Shown here: positions 1 to 5,083 of the stretch, piece after piece | How the letters are laid out: each line of letters starts with the position of its first letter | Position numbering within the stretch: position 1 is the stretch's first letter | Assembly: GCA_964236585.1 (NCBI GenBank) | Contig: CAXSFE010000179.1 | Span: 1-5,141 of the forward strand | From: CAXSEF01 sp964236585 | Lineage (GTDB): Bacteria; Pseudomonadota; Alphaproteobacteria; Acetobacterales; Acetobacteraceae | Length of the DNA stretch: 5,141 bases | Direction of reading: 5' to 3' | Position numbers and translations under genes: made by a program | Notes under the pieces: generated by a model | What the model was told of the DNA's origin: nothing | Seen by the model: only the letters and a program-made list of their open reading frames with translations | The model's database searches: none

Positions 1-780
1 CGGCCGCTGCGGGTGGCGGGCCTCGCCTCGGACCCGGTGCCGCCGCTGGCGATCGCGGTGGGCGGCGTGGGCGCCGCGGTCGGTGCGGCCCTGTGCCGGC
101 GCGGCGCGCGGGTCGTCCAGGTCCAGGCCCCGCGCATGGACCTGCGGCGGTTCGACCTCGTGGTCGTCAGCCGGCACGACGAGCTGGGCGGCCCCAACGT
201 CCTGGTCACCCGCACCGCGCTGCACCGGGCGACGCCGGAGCGGCTGGCCGCCGCCCGTGCCGTCTGGATGCCGCGGCTTGCGGGGCTGCCGCGACCGCTG
301 GTCGCGGTGCTGGTGGGCGGCAGCAACGGGCGGTTCCGGCTCGGGCCGGCGGAGGGGGCGTCGCTGGTGGCGGGGCTTGCGGGCATGATGCAGCGGGATC
401 GGGTCGGCCTGGCGCTGACGGCGTCGCGGCGCACGGACCCGGCGGTGCGCGCGGTGCTGGAGGCGGGCCTGCGGCCGCTCGGCGCGCTGGTGTGGGACAT
501 GCGCGGCGAGAACCCGTATTTCGGGCTGCTCGCCTGCGCCGACGTGATCGTGGCCACGATCGACAGCGTGTCGATGGTGTCCGAGGCGGTGGCGACGGCG
601 GCGCCGGTGCTGCTGGCAGAGCTGCCGGGGCGCTCGCGGCGCATCGGGCTGTTCCTACAAGGGCTGGCGGAGGAGGGCAGGGCGCGGCCGTTCGCGGGGC
701 GGCTGGAGCAGTGGCCGGCGGCGCCGCTTGACGACACTGCGGAGGCGGCGGAGGAGATGCGGCGGAGGCTGGGGCTCTAG
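1..780 (+). CDS. ELM1/DUF1022-family putative glycosyltransferase, 5'-truncated by the window
   Basis: The reading frame is open from base 1 and ends with TAG at 778-780, giving 259 visible residues. Family members are usually a little over 300 residues, so the N-terminal part, with the family's Trp/Asp-Gly opening motif, lies before the window. The GTG at 13 is therefore not taken as the start. Family landmarks in order: a hydrophobic segment then SRHDELGG (HD at 175-180), NVLVTRTALHRATPERLAAA (about 196-255), a VAVLVGG strand (about 301-321), SRRT (424-435), NPYFG (511-525), DSVSMVSEA (562-588) and RPFAGRLEQW (685-714). The pattern fits the family named for plant mitochondrial fission ELM1, whose bacterial members are annotated as ELM1/GtrOC1-type putative glycosyltransferases with a GT-B-like fold. 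Donor and acceptor are unknown. A cytoplasmic or inner-membrane-face role in cell-surface glycan synthesis is an inference. Family assignment is strong, function weak. Confidence 0.9.
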   Translation, partial: RPLRVAGLASDPVPPLAIAVGGVGAAVGAALCRRGARVVQVQAPRMDLRRFDLVVVSRHDELGGPNVLVTRTALHRATPERLAAARAVWMPRLAGLPRPLVAVLVGGSNGRFRLGPAEGASLVAGLAGMMQRDRVGLALTASRRTDPAVRAVLEAGLRPLGALVWDMRGENPYFGLLACADVIVATIDSVSMVSEAVATAAPVLLAELPGRSRRIGLFLQGLAEEGRARPFAGRLEQWPAAPLDDTAEAAEEMRRRLGL

Positions 781-840
781 GAAAAAAGGCCAGAGGCTCT
801 GCCTCTGGACTCCGCTCAAGGCGGAGCCTTGAGAATCCTG
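781..840 (+). repeat. Palindromic double-hairpin intergenic repeat, copy A
   Basis: Starts at the base after the stop codon of the ELM1-family gene. It holds two perfect hairpins: 790-797 with 801-808 (8 bp, TCT loop) and 815-822 with 826-833 (8 bp, GGA loop), joined by ACTCCG and followed by GAATCC. A competing pairing, CTCCG 810-814 with CGGAG 822-826, overlaps the second stem. The same order of stem 1, ACYCCG-type linker, stem 2 and GAATCC-type tail recurs at 2889-2945 and 5084-5141, and in reverse at 872-929. Stem bases differ between copies but remain paired, so structure seems to matter more than sequence. On the plus strand it may help end transcription of the upstream gene, although no T-tract follows it there. 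Confidence 0.8.
782..808 (-). terminator. Intrinsic terminator read on the minus strand
   Basis: Read on the minus strand, stem 808-801 pairs with 797-790 (8 bp, GC-rich, 3-nt loop). After two bases comes a run of six T, the complement of A 782-787. This is a textbook hairpin plus T-tract. It points toward the 3' end of the ELM1-family gene, so it would stop antisense transcription entering that gene from the right. No minus-strand gene is seen to its right before 3029, so it may instead be a by-product of the repeat's symmetry. Confidence 0.5.
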
Positions 841-844
841 GTGA

Positions 845-929
845 AAGCAAGCATGCCCTTTCCTCTCGGATGCCGGTCCAGGGGCGGCTCGCCCCTGGCG
901 GGTCCGGGCAGAGCCCGGGCTTGCTTCCT
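845..929 (-). repeat. Palindromic double-hairpin repeat, copy B, reverse orientation, with inverted AAGCAAGC ends
   Basis: The core at 872-929 is a reverse-oriented copy of the element. Stem 2 is 878-886 with 890-898 (9 bp, loop GCT) and stem 1 is 904-909 with 913-918 (6 bp, loop AGA), followed by the leader complement GCTTGCTT at 919-926. An AAGCAAGC at 845-852 is its exact inverted partner, so an 8-bp inverted repeat bounds the whole unit. Bases 872-904 match the reverse complement of 5109-5141 without a difference (33 nt). Copy B points away from the gene it precedes and faces copy A head-to-head, the arrangement seen in paired REP-type elements. It fills most of the space upstream of the 952 gene, and I see no convincing promoter there. 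Confidence 0.8.
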
Positions 930-940
930 GCCCCTGCCTT

Positions 941-944
941 GAGG
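941..944 (+). promoter_or_regulatory. Ribosome binding site for the 638-aa gene
   Basis: GAGG lies 7 nt before the ATG at 952. This supports that start over the downstream in-frame GTG codons. Confidence 0.7.
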
Positions 945-951
945 TCCCGCC

Positions 952-2868
952 ATGCTCGACATCCAGACCTTCGACGCCCGCCAGGGCGGCAACGTGCTCT
1001 ACAAGGCCTTCGCCCACCCCCTCGCCGCCGAGGCGATCGGGGTGCTTGCCGCCCGCCTGCGCGACGCCGGCCCGCTCGCGGTGTACGACCCCGACGGCAC
1101 CGCCGACGCCCTGTTCGCGCTGCACCCGCAGATGCCGCGGGCCGGCGAGTCCTACGTCCACGACGTCTCGCGGCTTGGCGCGCGCACTGCCGGCGTTCCG
1201 GCCGCGGCGCTGGTTGACCTGCCGCGCTCGGCGGCGGCGACGCTGCTGGTGGCGCAGTTCAACGCCGGGCGCACGGTCGAGCGCATCCGCGGGCTGCTGC
1301 CGGCGGGCATGGCGGTGGCGACGCTGGACGAGGCGCGCATCCCGGCGGGGATGCTGACGGCGCGGACGTATCTCGACCGGCTGAACTTCGCGACGAACTA
1401 CGCCTTCTTCCGCGACCGCGACGGGCTGTCGACGCGCCTGGTCACCGCGAACTACTGGGCGGGGTATGGGGCCGGGTCGGTGCGGCTGTGGCTGCGGCTG
1501 TTCGACGGGGACGGGGCGGTGCTGGCGACGTGGGAGCAGGCGGTGCCGGAGCACGCGGGCGGCATCTCCATCGACAGTGCGGAGGTTCGGGCCCGCTTCG
1601 GGCTGCCGGAGTTCGCGGGGCAGCTGTTCATCCACGCGATCGGCGTGGCCGGGCACGACGTGGTGAAGTACGCGGTCGACACCTATGGGTCGGGCAACGA
1701 GGCGAGCCTGTCGTGCACGCACGACGCCAACGCCTGGCCGAGCGACCGCTACGCCGGGCTGCCGGCGCCGCGCGAGGACGAGCGCGTGCTGCTGTGGGTG
1801 CAGAACAGCCACGCGGCGCCGATCCCGGCCGGCACGGTGTCGCTTGACCGGATGGGCGCGGAGGTGCCGGTGGTGCTGGAGCGCGAGGTCGCGCCGTTCG
1901 CCAGCGTGGCCATCGACGTCGGCGCGCTGCTGCCCGGGCTGCGCTGGCCGTCGCAGATCGAGGTGCGCTCCGGCCGCCACTTCGTCCGGCCGCGCTACGA
2001 GATCACCCGCGCCGGGCGCACCCGCATCGCGCACATGAACGTCGAGCGCGCCGACCTGCGCCCGGACCCGGGCATCCCCGCGCTGTCGCCGCTGCTGGGG
2101 CGGGGCTACATCCTGCCGTTCCCGGTGCTGCCGATGGCGACGTTCCGCTCGATCGTGCAGCCGACGCCGATGGCCGAGCGGCAGGCCAGCCTGCCGCTGC
2201 GCCTCGACCTGTTCGACGCGGAGGGCACGCTCCTCGTCGAGCATTTCCTCGGCAACCTGCCGCGGCTGTTCGACATCGGGCTCGACCTCGCCGGGCTGTG
2301 CGAGGGGCTCGACCCCGCCGCCCGCGCGCGGCTCGACTCGGAGGGCGGGCACGCGGACCTCGCCTATGACTTCCGCGACGGCGGCGAGGCGGACGGCTGG
2401 ATGCACGCCCTGGTGCGCTACGAGCACCGCGGCAGCGGCCACGCCGCAGAGAGCAGCTTCGGGTCGCACATCTTCAACACCGCGATGACCTACCGCGACG
2501 AGCCGCAGTCGTACTCCGGGCCGCCGCCCGGGCTGTCCACGAGGCTGTTCCTCCGGCTGGGGCAGGGGCGCCGGCGCGCCTTCACCCACCTGAGCTACGC
2601 CGCGTCCGCCGCCTGGCACCCGCGCTCCAGCACCACGTTGCTGCTGCACGACAGCGCCGGCGCGGTGATCGCCGAGGAGGCGCTGTCCATCGCCTGCTCC
2701 GGGTCGCGCCTCGTGTTCCCCGACGCGGTGTTCGGCGACGCGCTGCTGCGCCGGGCGGGCGCGGACGGCTACGTGATCATCCGCGACCCGACCTGCCGGC
2801 TGTTCGGCTACCACGGGCTGATGGACGACGAGGGGGGGTTCTCGCTCGACCACATGTTCGGGTTCTGA
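952..2868 (+). CDS. Unassigned 638-aa soluble protein with repeated beta-rich segments
   Basis: Complete frame, ATG to TGA, with GAGG 7 nt upstream. No signal peptide, membrane segment or lipobox is visible, so it is probably cytoplasmic. I cannot assign a characterised family. Residues 1-145 alternate hydrophobic strands and helices in a Rossmann-like way (PLAVYDPDG at 41-49, ATLLVAQFNAG at 96-106, then a helix). The rest looks beta-rich and may hold about four related segments, near 161-246, 276-364, 396-475 and 528-620. Several contain a strand, an Asp/Gly turn and a second strand: LRLFDGDGAVLATWE (181-195), LDLFDAEGTLLVEHF (418-432) and LLLHDSAGAVIAEEA (563-577). Other stretches look like conserved family motifs: TNYAFFRD, TANYWAGYGAG, SCTHDANAWPSDRYAGLP (254-271), RHFVRPRYE, HALVRYE and the C-terminal SLDHMFGF. 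Cysteines are few (255, 450, 582, 615). Codon use and base composition match the neighbours. It is a real gene of unknown function; an operon with the ELM1-family gene is doubtful because of the 171-bp repeat-filled gap. Confidence 0.9.
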   Translation: MLDIQTFDARQGGNVLYKAFAHPLAAEAIGVLAARLRDAGPLAVYDPDGTADALFALHPQMPRAGESYVHDVSRLGARTAGVPAAALVDLPRSAAATLLVAQFNAGRTVERIRGLLPAGMAVATLDEARIPAGMLTARTYLDRLNFATNYAFFRDRDGLSTRLVTANYWAGYGAGSVRLWLRLFDGDGAVLATWEQAVPEHAGGISIDSAEVRARFGLPEFAGQLFIHAIGVAGHDVVKYAVDTYGSGNEASLSCTHDANAWPSDRYAGLPAPREDERVLLWVQNSHAAPIPAGTVSLDRMGAEVPVVLEREVAPFASVAIDVGALLPGLRWPSQIEVRSGRHFVRPRYEITRAGRTRIAHMNVERADLRPDPGIPALSPLLGRGYILPFPVLPMATFRSIVQPTPMAERQASLPLRLDLFDAEGTLLVEHFLGNLPRLFDIGLDLAGLCEGLDPAARARLDSEGGHADLAYDFRDGGEADGWMHALVRYEHRGSGHAAESSFGSHIFNTAMTYRDEPQSYSGPPPGLSTRLFLRLGQGRRRAFTHLSYAASAAWHPRSSTTLLLHDSAGAVIAEEALSIACSGSRLVFPDAVFGDALLRRAGADGYVIIRDPTCRLFGYHGLMDDEGGFSLDHMFGF

Positions 2869-2888
2869 GGCGACGCGGGGCTTGGGAC

Positions 2889-2945
2889 AGGAAGCAAGGT
2901 TGAGGCTCTGCCTCAAACTCCGCCAAAGGCGAGCCTTTGGAATCC
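2889..2945 (+). repeat. Palindromic double-hairpin repeat, copy C, between convergent genes
   Basis: Begins 20 nt after the stop of the 638-aa gene with leader GAAGCAAGG. Stem 1 is 2900-2906 with 2910-2916 (7 bp, loop TCT). The linker is ACTCCG, and stem 2 is 2923-2930 with 2933-2940 (8 bp with a nominal 2-nt loop, so probably 7 bp with loop CGAG). The tail is GAATCC. Compared with copy A, the outer pairs of stem 1 change from C-G and A-T to T-A and T-A, and stem 2 changes T-A to C-G and C-G to A-T. These are compensatory changes. Lying between convergent genes, it could serve as a terminator for both. The rest of the gap (2946-3028) is G-rich on the plus strand and shows nothing I can name. 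Confidence 0.8.
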
Positions 2946-3028
2946 ACTTCTTAAGGGAAGGGGTTCTCCAGACCTTGGCGGGCGGAGGGACGGGTTGGTC
3001 CGGGCGCTTGGTCGGCGGCGGGGGGCGG

Positions 3029-3298
3029 CTACCGTCCGGGATCGGGCACGGGCGGCGCGGCCTTCGGGCCGAGGAGCTGCCGGTTGATCTGGTCGAGCTC
3101 CTTGTCCTCCGTGGACAGCTGCTTGCCCGACGGCTGCACCCCGGCGTTCTGCTCGCGCGCCTCGACCCCGCCCAGGGTCGGCTGGTACTCCAGGCCGTTC
3201 GCGTGGTTCGCGATCTGCGCCGGCGGGCGCGCGTCCTGCGCCAGCGCGCCCTGCGTCCCGAGAACCAGCAGCGCAGCCACGGCACGGGTCAGGGTCAT
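3029..3298 (-). CDS. Small exported protein of unknown function (89 aa)
   Basis: Starts at the ATG complementary to 3296-3298 and ends with TAG (3031-3029). AGGA upstream at a suitable distance (about 3308-3311) supports this start. Residues 1-20 form a Sec signal peptide: a short Thr/Arg n-region, hydrophobic core AVAALLVLG, and ALA before Gln21 as the signal peptidase I site. No cysteine follows, so it is not a lipoprotein. The 69-residue mature part is polar: NGLEYQPTLGGVEAREQNAG (34-53), then an amphipathic charged stretch STEDKELDQINRQLL (62-76), and a Pro-rich tail ending PPVPDPGR. The export signal, RBS and coding bias make it a credible gene. The mature sequence suggests a small periplasmic protein, possibly with one helix. 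I do not recognise a characterised family. The same frame stays open upstream through the tRNA gene, but that extension is not coding. Confidence 0.82.
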   Translation of the reverse strand: MTLTRAVAALLVLGTQGALAQDARPPAQIANHANGLEYQPTLGGVEAREQNAGVQPSGKQLSTEDKELDQINRQLLGPKAAPPVPDPGR

Positions 3299-3336
3299 CG
3301 GCGTTCTTCCTGCTGAACGGGCCTTCCGCAACGACC

Positions 3337-3357
3337 GTGGCCGGCGTTGCAGGCCAC
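3337..3357 (-). promoter_or_regulatory. Hairpin in the 5' leader of the 89-aa exported protein gene
   Basis: GTGGCC (3337-3342) and GGCCAC (3352-3357) form a perfect 6-bp stem with a 9-nt loop. It lies between the candidate promoter and the RBS, in a leader of roughly 60-65 nt. It could affect mRNA stability or translation. It does not match a riboswitch class I know, and a 6-bp GC stem can occur by chance in DNA this GC-rich. Confidence 0.3.
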
Positions 3358-3368
3358 ACGCGCCGGCA

Positions 3369-3397
3369 GACATAGCACACGTGACGCGGCACTCGAA
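3369..3397 (-). promoter_or_regulatory. Candidate sigma-70-type promoter for the 89-aa exported protein gene
   Basis: On the minus strand: TTCGAG (3397-3392), a 17-nt spacer, then TATGTC (3374-3369), with a TG one base before the -10 hexamer (extended -10). It sits in a relatively A+T-rich patch in an otherwise GC-rich region. A CACGTG palindrome (3378-3383) lies in the spacer and could be part of an operator. The assignment rests on motif match and spacing only. Confidence 0.35.
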
Positions 3398-3450
3398 GGC
3401 CGCAGGTCGGTCGATGTCGTCGGATCCGGCTCGGGAGGGCCGGGAGCGGA

Positions 3451-3525
3451 TGGTGGGCGCGACAGGGATTGAACCTGTGACCCCCGCCGTGTGAAGGCGA
3501 TGCTCTCCCGCTGAGCTACGCGCCC
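3451..3525 (-). tRNA. tRNA-Val, anticodon CAC
   Basis: Read on the minus strand, all 75 nt fold as a cloverleaf. The acceptor is GGGCGCG with CGCGCCC, followed by discriminator A and an encoded CCA (3453-3451). The D-arm is GCTC/GAGC, and the anticodon stem is TCGCC/GGCGG with one T-G pair. The anticodon loop TTCACAC places CAC at positions 34-36. The variable loop is 5 nt, and the T-arm is ACAGG/CCTGT with loop TTCAATC. It reads GUG, which the genes here use often. No second copy of its 3' end is visible nearby, so there is no sign of an integration site. A weak inverted repeat downstream (3426-3430 with 3439-3443) lacks a T-tract, so transcription may run on toward the 89-aa protein gene. 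Confidence 0.97.
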
Positions 3526-3539
3526 ATCCGATCCGCCGG

Positions 3540-3568
3540 CTTCTAGTGGCATCCCGGGCGCCGCGCAA
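3540..3568 (-). promoter_or_regulatory. Candidate promoter of tRNA-Val
   Basis: On the minus strand: TTGCGC (3568-3563), a 17-nt spacer, then TAGAAG (3545-3540), 14 nt before the tRNA 5' end. This predicts a leader of about 7 nt, typical of tRNA genes. Both hexamers fit sigma-70 consensus moderately. TAGAAG is the only A+T-rich hexamer close upstream of the tRNA. Confidence 0.45.
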
Positions 3569-3590
3569 CCCTGGCCGGCGCCGCCCAGGG
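3569..3590. other. Inverted repeat in the divergent gap between tRNA-Val and the VOC gene
   Basis: CCCTGG (3569-3574) and CCAGGG (3585-3590) flank an inner palindrome CGGCGCCG (3576-3583), directly behind the candidate tRNA -35 box. It could be an operator or a chance GC palindrome. The remaining stretch up to 3705 shows no convincing plus-strand promoter. Confidence 0.25.
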
Positions 3591-3705
3591 GCTCCCACGA
3601 CCCCGCCTCGACAACCCCGCCCGGATCGTGCGCATTGCAGCCCACCCGCACGCCCCGGCGCGCACCCTGGCGCTCCAGGACCACGCGCCCGGCGCCCCAG
3701 CACCC

Positions 3706-3709
3706 GGAG
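3706..3709 (+). promoter_or_regulatory. Ribosome binding site that selects the GTG start of the VOC gene
   Basis: GGAG lies 7 nt before GTG at 3717. The frame is open back to 3546, but upstream residues are Pro/Arg-rich without family similarity, so this site decides the start. Confidence 0.7.
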
Positions 3710-3716
3710 ACCGCAC

Positions 3717-4211
3717 GTGCCGAGCAGCGCCCCGATCGACCCCGCGACCCGGATCGGCCACGTCCATCTCAGGGTTGCCGACCTGGACCGTGCGCTGGGC
3801 TTCTACTGCGGCGTGCTGGGCTTCGCGCTGACCCAGCGCATCGGCAACCAGGCCGCCTTCGTGTCCGCCGGCGGCTACCACCACCACATCGGGCTCAACA
3901 CCTGGGAGAGCCTCGGCGGCTCCCCGCCCGCGCCCGGCACCACCGGCCTCTACCACTTGGCGGTCCTCTATCCCGGGCGCGCCGCCCTCGCCGATGCCCT
4001 GCGCCGCCTGCGCACCGCAGGGGTCGGGCTCGACGGCGCGTCCGACCACGGCGTCAGCGAGGCGCTCTACCTCCGCGACCCCGACGGCAATGGCGTCGAG
4101 CTGTACCGCGACAGGCCGGAGGCGGACTGGCCGCGGGAGCCGGACGGCCGCCTTGTCATGACCACGCGCCGCCTCGACCTCGCTGCCCTGCTGGCCGAGG
4201 CGCCGGTTTGA
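3717..4211 (+). CDS. Single-domain VOC-family protein, CatE-like (extradiol dioxygenase/glyoxalase fold)
   Basis: GTG start with GGAG 7 nt upstream; 164 residues ending in TGA (4209-4211). Two paired beta-alpha-beta-beta-beta modules of the vicinal oxygen chelate fold are visible. Module 1 has HVHLRVADLDRALGFY (15-30) and VLGF. Module 2 has GLYHLAVLYPGRAALADALRRL (77-98) and DPDGNGVELYRDRP (121-134). The three expected metal ligands are His15, His80 and Glu128. HHHIGLNTW (55-63) and GASDHGVSEALYLRDPDGNG resemble the N-terminal half of CatE-type catechol 2,3-dioxygenases, which are about 280 residues with a second VOC unit. This protein stops after the first and would need to dimerise or do another job. 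Substrate is unknown: ring cleavage, glyoxalase or resistance roles are all possible. Its last bases overlap the start of the DUF3108 gene. Fold confidence is high, reaction confidence low. Confidence 0.9.
   Translation: MPSSAPIDPATRIGHVHLRVADLDRALGFYCGVLGFALTQRIGNQAAFVSAGGYHHHIGLNTWESLGGSPPAPGTTGLYHLAVLYPGRAALADALRRLRTAGVGLDGASDHGVSEALYLRDPDGNGVELYRDRPEADWPREPDGRLVMTTRRLDLAALLAEAPV
4197..4200 (+). promoter_or_regulatory. Ribosome binding site for the TTG start of the DUF3108 gene
   Basis: GAGG, inside the end of the VOC coding sequence, lies 7 nt before TTG at 4208. No ATG or GTG occurs in that frame for about 100 nt upstream. The first GTG codons downstream (4280 and 4283) would destroy the signal peptide. 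Confidence 0.6.
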
Positions 4212-5083
4212 CGCGCCTCGCGTCCGGGCCTCGCACCGCCGCCCGCCTTGCCGACACCGGCCTCGCCGTCCGCGCGGCGGTGGTGCTGCTGCTTTCCCCT
4301 GCCGCCGCCACCGCCGACCCTGCGCCGGTGGCATCTGCCGCCCCTGCTGTCGCAGTCGCTCCCGCCGTGGCCATCGCCCCCGCCGTCGCTGTCGCCTATG
4401 TCGCCTATGCCGCGGCGCTCCCCGTTCTGCGCCTGCACGCCAGCTACGCGATCGGGCCCGCCGCCTACGAGGTGAAGCTCGTCTTCGACACCGCGGGCAT
4501 GTTCGGCGTCCTGCTGCACGCCCACGTCGACAGCACCGCCACCGGCACGCTCGAGGACTCCCACGCCCGTCCGGTGCGCTACTACGCCGTCGGCGACTTC
4601 CGCGGCCGCCCGCACGTCACCCAGATCGACTATTCCGGCGGCCAGCCCCACGTCGTGCAGCTCGCGCCGCCCGTCGAGGAGGAGCGCGAGCCGGTCCCCG
4701 CCGCGCAGCAGGCCGGCACCATCGACAACCTCAGCGCCATGGCCGAGCTGGTCTCGGCGGTCGCACGCACCGGGCGCTGCGACGGCACCCGTCACACCTT
4801 CGACGGCCATCGCCTCAGCGAACTGTCCTCGCGCACCGTCGGCGAGGAGACGCTGGAGCCCACCGGCCGCTCCACCTTCAGCGGCCGCGCCCTGCGCTGC
4901 GACCTGGAGGGCCACCAGCTCGCGGGCTTCGCAAGGGACGCGGACCGCGCCGCCGCCGCCAGGCCGCTGCACGGCTCGGCCTGGTTCGCCTCGATCAGCC
5001 CCGGCACCCCCGCGGTCCCGGTGCGCATCAGCTTCGAGACGCGCTACTTCGGGGCGGCGACGGCGTACCTCGTCGCGAAGTGA
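4208..5083 (+). CDS. Exported DUF3108-domain protein with Ala/Val-rich linker
   Basis: Taken from TTG 4208, it overlaps the VOC stop by 4 nt (TTGA), suggesting translational coupling; 291 residues to TGA 5083. Residues 1-36 form a Sec signal peptide: Arg at 3, 9, 13 and 22, hydrophobic core AAVVLLLSPAA, and ATA before Asp37. Residues 38-72 are uncharged Ala/Val/Pro repeats. From about 75 the DUF3108 pattern follows: LRLHASYAIGPAAYEVKLVF, a beta-rich region with YYAVGDFRG, IDNLSAMAELVSAVARTGRC (172-191), HTFDGHRLSEL (196-206), FSGRALRCDLEGHQLAGF (224-241) and a C-terminal VPVRISFETRYFG (270-282). Cys191 and Cys231 could form a disulfide. DUF3108 proteins are envelope proteins of poorly known function, predicted to be beta-rich. 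A periplasmic or outer-membrane-associated location is inferred. No functional link to the VOC protein is evident beyond co-transcription. Confidence 0.87.
   Translation: MTRLASGPRTAARLADTGLAVRAAVVLLLSPAAATADPAPVASAAPAVAVAPAVAIAPAVAVAYVAYAAALPVLRLHASYAIGPAAYEVKLVFDTAGMFGVLLHAHVDSTATGTLEDSHARPVRYYAVGDFRGRPHVTQIDYSGGQPHVVQLAPPVEEEREPVPAAQQAGTIDNLSAMAELVSAVARTGRCDGTRHTFDGHRLSELSSRTVGEETLEPTGRSTFSGRALRCDLEGHQLAGFARDADRAAAARPLHGSAWFASISPGTPAVPVRISFETRYFGAATAYLVAK
4340..4411 (+). repeat. Imperfect 18-nt tandem repeat encoding Ala-Val-rich hexapeptides
   Basis: After Ala-Pro at 4340-4345, three 18-nt units follow: 4346-4363 (AVAVAP), 4364-4381 (AVAIAP) and 4382-4399 (AVAVAY), then a partial unit VAYA (4400-4411). 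The units differ mainly at third positions, so the peptide is better kept than the DNA. It lies between the predicted signal peptide cleavage site and the DUF3108 domain and encodes an uncharged, fairly hydrophobic stretch. Confidence 0.75.

Noticed and set aside
781..929. The clustered palindromes as a CRISPR array or IS terminal repeats
   Set aside because: There is no regular repeat-spacer pattern, copies are inverted and spread over intergenic gaps, and no cas gene or transposase is present.
655..3285. 876-codon open frame on the minus strand covering the 638-aa gene
   Set aside because: It is antisense to a gene with an RBS and conserved-looking motifs. Its translation is an Arg/His/Gln/Val-rich mixture without domains, typical of the reverse strand of GC-rich genes, and it runs through the repeats and the 89-aa gene region.
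3426..3443. Inverted repeat CCGGC/GCCGG as an intrinsic terminator for tRNA-Val
   Set aside because: Only 5 bp with an 8-nt loop and no T-tract; such matches are expected by chance at this GC content.
3451..3525. tRNA-Val as an attachment site for an integrated element
   Set aside because: No direct repeat of the tRNA 3' end and no integrase or phage-like gene in the window.
3299..3703. Upstream extension of the 89-aa protein frame to 3703
   Set aside because: It would translate through the tRNA-Val gene and place the signal peptide internally.
3546..3716. N-terminal extension of the VOC protein to the ATG at 3546
   Set aside because: The added 57 residues are Pro/Arg/Ala-rich without VOC similarity and lie over the tRNA promoter region. 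GGAG fits GTG 3717.
3635..4207. Upstream extension of the DUF3108 frame through the VOC gene
   Set aside because: This part is Arg/Pro-rich out-of-frame translation of the VOC gene. The signal peptide and RBS place the start at 4208.
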